From WTJX01 sp045106295 (GTDB lineage Bacteria; Bacteroidota; Bacteroidia; Cytophagales; JAAEPT01), in contig JBGCEI010000209.1 in assembly GCA_045106295.1 (NCBI GenBank), positions 1-18,738 of the forward strand: a stretch of 18,738 bases of DNA. The letters run 5' to 3'. The position numbers and the translations under genes were made by a program. The notes beneath the pieces were generated by a model. It made no database searches. It was not told where the DNA came from and worked only from the letters and a program-made list of their open reading frames with translations. How positions within the stretch are numbered: the first letter of the stretch is position 1; each line of letters starts with the position of its first letter. Below are positions 16,806 to 18,738 of the stretch, piece by piece.

Positions 16806-17099
16806 CTAAATTATATTTGCGTCTACTTTATCGTATTCTTTATGTGTTCCAATAAATCGAATAAAAATTGACTTTGTGATGTAGTTAACATCAACGATCA
16901 ACCTATATTTATTACCACAAATATTAAATACAACACGTCCATTTTTTAAAATACTTGCTTTTACGTATTTTTCCTTAATCTCAGAAGGACTATTCCATAT
17001 TGCTTTTGAAACTTCTTTGTACCACGTCTTTAATGCTTGCTCACTATCCGAATGCTTCTCCCAAAATTCACGTAGAATTTTCTTAGCAATTATCCTCAT
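16806..17099 (-). CDS. higB: HigB-type toxin (RelE-like mRNA interferase)
   Basis: 97 residues. The sequence strongly resembles the HigB_toxin family: MRIIAKKILREFWEKHSDSE at the start, KTWYKEV (25-31), NGRVVFNICGNKYRLIVDVN in the middle and FIRFIGTHKEYDKVDA at the end. This RelE-fold family cleaves mRNA on the ribosome; conserved residues of this kind (Arg, Tyr, His near the C terminus) are present, so it looks intact. Transcription should start about 12 bases before its ATG. Its promoter overlaps a strong palindrome, as expected for an autoregulated toxin-antitoxin operon. Confidence 0.92.
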   Translation of the reverse strand: MRIIAKKILREFWEKHSDSEQALKTWYKEVSKAIWNSPSEIKEKYVKASILKNGRVVFNICGNKYRLIVDVNYITKSIFIRFIGTHKEYDKVDANII

Positions 17100-17117
17100 T
17101 GGTAATTTAGTTTACGA

Positions 17118-17125
17118 CAAAGATA
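17118..17125 (-). promoter_or_regulatory. -7 element of the higBA promoter
   Basis: TATCTTTG on the minus strand is an exact TAnnTTTG match, 18 bases upstream of the higB ATG. No good TTG lies at the expected distance; that position falls in the palindrome at 17129-17153, so repressor and RNA polymerase would compete. Confidence 0.65.
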
Positions 17126-17128
17126 GCA

Positions 17129-17153
17129 AAAAGTTACCAAAATGGTAACTTTT
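17129..17153. promoter_or_regulatory. HigA operator palindrome
   Basis: AAAAGTTACCA (17129-17139) and TGGTAACTTTT (17143-17153) form an 11-base perfect inverted repeat with a 3-base spacer, directly upstream of the higB -7 box. A weaker GTAA-N6-TTAC element (17102-17115) near the ATG may be a second half-strength site. Assignment to HigA is by position. Confidence 0.75.
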
Positions 17154-17162
17154 GAACTTGCT

Positions 17163-17957
17163 TTATTTCTTCCAATCTTCTTCAATTAATGCTAATAGCT
17201 TGGGCTGCATGGCTGAGCCTACTATTATTTCTCCACTGAATAAAAAATCGTCTCCACCTCGGAAGTCAGTTACTATTCCTCCTGCTTCTTGAATGAGGAT
17301 AATACCTGCGGCGATATCCCAAGAATTGATACTAAATTCATAATAACCATCGAGCCTTCCGCAGGCTACGTATGCCATGTCAATAGCTGCTGACCCAAAG
17401 CGACGTACACCATGCGAGGATTCTACTAAACGACGGATAATCTGCATGTGGTTGTCGAACTTATCGAATATTTTGTATGGAAAACCTGTGGCAATCACGG
17501 CTTCTTCCACTGTAGAGACATTGGATACTGAGATCGCTTTTCCGTTCATAAAAGCTCCATTTCCCTTAGTTGCATGAAAGCATTCGTTTGCATTCATATC
17601 GTAAATAATCCCTGCAATCACTTTCCCTTTGTCCTCAAGTGCTACGCTTACGCAATAGCAAGGAATATTATGCAAAAAATTGGTTGTCCCATCCAACGGA
17701 TCGATGATCCAGTTGTAGCGTTCTCCTTTGATGGTTTCCGTTTCCTCTTCGGTAATAAATCCTGCTTCTGGAAATATTTTCTTTAATCCTTTTACTAATA
17801 TCTTCTCTGCTTCTTGATCTACATAGGATACCATATTAGTATGTGACCCTTTGAATTCGATACGAGAACTGTCGAAATTCTCTCTTTCTTTGGCAATAAA
17901 CTTGCCCGCTTCTTTCGTAATATCAATTGCCTGTTCGCAGATGGAAACTAAGTTCAT
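17163..17957 (-). CDS. suhB: Inositol monophosphatase family protein
   Basis: 264 residues, normal for the IMPase family of Mg-dependent, Li-sensitive phosphatases acting on inositol phosphates and related sugar phosphates. Metal ligands are visible: Glu70/Glu71 (FITEEE), the DPLDGT motif at 86-91 (Asp86, Asp89) and Asp214 in the C-terminal WDIAAG motif. FGSAAIDMAYVACGRLDGYYE (188-207) is the second family signature. No signal peptide, so cytoplasmic. The true substrate in Bacteroidota is not known from the sequence. It sits upstream of the higBA operator on the same strand and diverges from the DUF1444-like gene, with a 17-base palindrome in between. Confidence 0.92.
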   Translation of the reverse strand: MNLVSICEQAIDITKEAGKFIAKERENFDSSRIEFKGSHTNMVSYVDQEAEKILVKGLKKIFPEAGFITEEETETIKGERYNWIIDPLDGTTNFLHNIPCYCVSVALEDKGKVIAGIIYDMNANECFHATKGNGAFMNGKAISVSNVSTVEEAVIATGFPYKIFDKFDNHMQIIRRLVESSHGVRRFGSAAIDMAYVACGRLDGYYEFSINSWDIAAGIILIQEAGGIVTDFRGGDDFLFSGEIIVGSAMQPKLLALIEEDWKK

Positions 17958-18058
17958 AGTAAGTGAATTAAAATGAAAACGTGAAGATACGGTTGTTAAT
18001 TCAAAAACTGTGTATTTGTAGAGACCAAAGTTTTTAAAGGGGTGGAGAATTTGGTAGA

Positions 18059-18075
18059 TTAGTGTGACACACTAA
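18059..18075. repeat. Perfect 17-base palindrome in divergent intergenic region
   Basis: TTAGTGTG-A-CACACTAA is an exact 8-base inverted repeat around a single A, between the divergent suhB and DUF1444-like genes. No T run follows, so it is not a terminator. A TAAACTTG (18093-18100), one mismatch from the -7 consensus, follows on the plus strand, so the palindrome would cover its upstream region, as an operator might. Confidence 0.55.
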
Positions 18076-18174
18076 ACAAAGTATATATTAAGTAAACTTG
18101 CTGTTTTGTTTTTATCTCTCATGAAAATAATAATCATAACTTTTATTAAACTATCAATATTAACTACACCAAGT

Positions 18175-18738
18175 ATGTTTAGACTTTTTGGACAAACTAA
18201 CTCTGAATTGAAATTCACTAAACTATATCTCAAAAAATTACAAAAGGAGGTAAAAGGATTGAAATTGGTAAATTTTAAAGAGTTAGAAATTAAAACTAAA
18301 TACAATGGTGAAGACTTAACTCATTACCTAGACAATGCATATTCAGAATATGAAAGAAAAGAGAATAATAAAAATGAAGTTATTAATAGATATATTCAAT
18401 CAACTTTAACTCTATATCAACCAACACCAAAATTTTCAAATGATCAAATAATTCCAAATATTAAGGATAGGAGATATATAGAGGAATTAAAAAAATTCAA
18501 CTAAATGATAAAAAAGAACATGTGTATGAAAAGTATAATAGTGAACTATACATCTTTTATGCGCAAGACTTTGAACATTCAATTAGTTATTTAATCAAAG
18601 ATAATATAAAAGAGTATGATATTGAAATAGATAGACTTAAGGAAAAAGCAACAACAAATTTATTAAAAATTTTACCAAACATAGAAAGTCATGGAGAGAA
18701 TGGATATTACATGTTAACTGCGGGTGGAAACTATGAAG
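18175..18738 (+). pseudogene. DUF1444-like gene, frameshifted at a run of seven A; runs off the window
   Basis: From ATG 18175, frame 1 reads MFRLFGQTNSEL..., LEIKTKYNGEDLTHYLDNAY and then DRRYIEELKK, but stops at TAA 18502-18504. The frame one base back continues from 18495 as IQLNDKKEHVYEKYNSELYI and LYIFYAQDFEHS, then ESHGENGYYMLTAGGNYE, with no stop to the window end. The two halves join as one DUF1444-like protein if a -1 shift occurs at the A run 18489-18495. The codons there are TTA AAA AAA, so a slippery A-AAA-AAA exists. Options: a broken gene, a homopolymer error, or programmed frameshifting. Two other starts (TTG 18106, ATG 18121) would add a short hydrophobic extension. Function of the family is unknown. 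Confidence 0.6.

Noticed and set aside
18072..18305. Minus-strand ORF of 77 residues opposite the DUF1444-like gene.
   Set aside because: It is a shadow of the plus-strand gene, with no recognisable motif and low-complexity sequence.
1..18738. CRISPR arrays, tRNA or rRNA genes, insertion sequences and phage genes.
   Set aside because: None seen by eye on either strand; no transposase motifs or regularly spaced repeats.

Overview
The window looks like chromosomal DNA of a Flavobacteriales-type member of the Bacteroidota. The evidence is AT-rich DNA, almost no Shine-Dalgarno sequences, promoters of the Bacteroidota form (TTG, about 20 bases, TAnnTTTG), and family-restricted genes such as DUF4292, DUF2652, DUF6268 and a DUF6686-like protein. 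I would not name a genus. Most of the content is housekeeping or lineage-typical. I did not find a clearly new multi-gene system, but there are several small oddities.

Layout. (1) 1-3898, plus strand: a tight envelope operon holding the end of a sugar-nucleotide transferase, a large TPR protein, a DUF4292 lipoprotein, and an EnvC-like coiled-coil/LytM protein whose start codon is problematic. (2) 3888-4049, minus: a short decayed tail of a class III adenylate/guanylate cyclase. (3) 4171-5126, plus: a DUF6686-like protein and a ferritin, closed by a strong two-way terminator. (4) 5195-7618, minus: a TrpD2/YbiB-like protein and a DUF2652 cyclase-like/SRPBCC protein, divergent from (5) a DUF6268 outer-membrane protein; two inverted repeats lie between them. 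(6) 8901-11282, plus: an acetolactate synthase large subunit with no small subunit beside it, and a PAP2-like membrane protein. (7) 11338-16388, minus: glyA with a textbook Bacteroidota promoter, a 46-residue membrane microprotein missed by usual length cutoffs, and mfd. (8) 16445-17099, minus: a HigBA toxin-antitoxin pair with a strong operator and -7 box. (9) 17163-17957, minus: an inositol monophosphatase-family gene. (10) 18175-18738, plus: a DUF1444-like gene broken by a -1 frameshift at a run of seven A, running off the window and preceded by a perfect 17-base palindrome.

Functionally, region 1 serves envelope and peptidoglycan remodelling, region 3 iron storage, regions 6 and 7 amino-acid, one-carbon and DNA-repair housekeeping, and regions 8 to 10 look like more recently rearranged accessory material.
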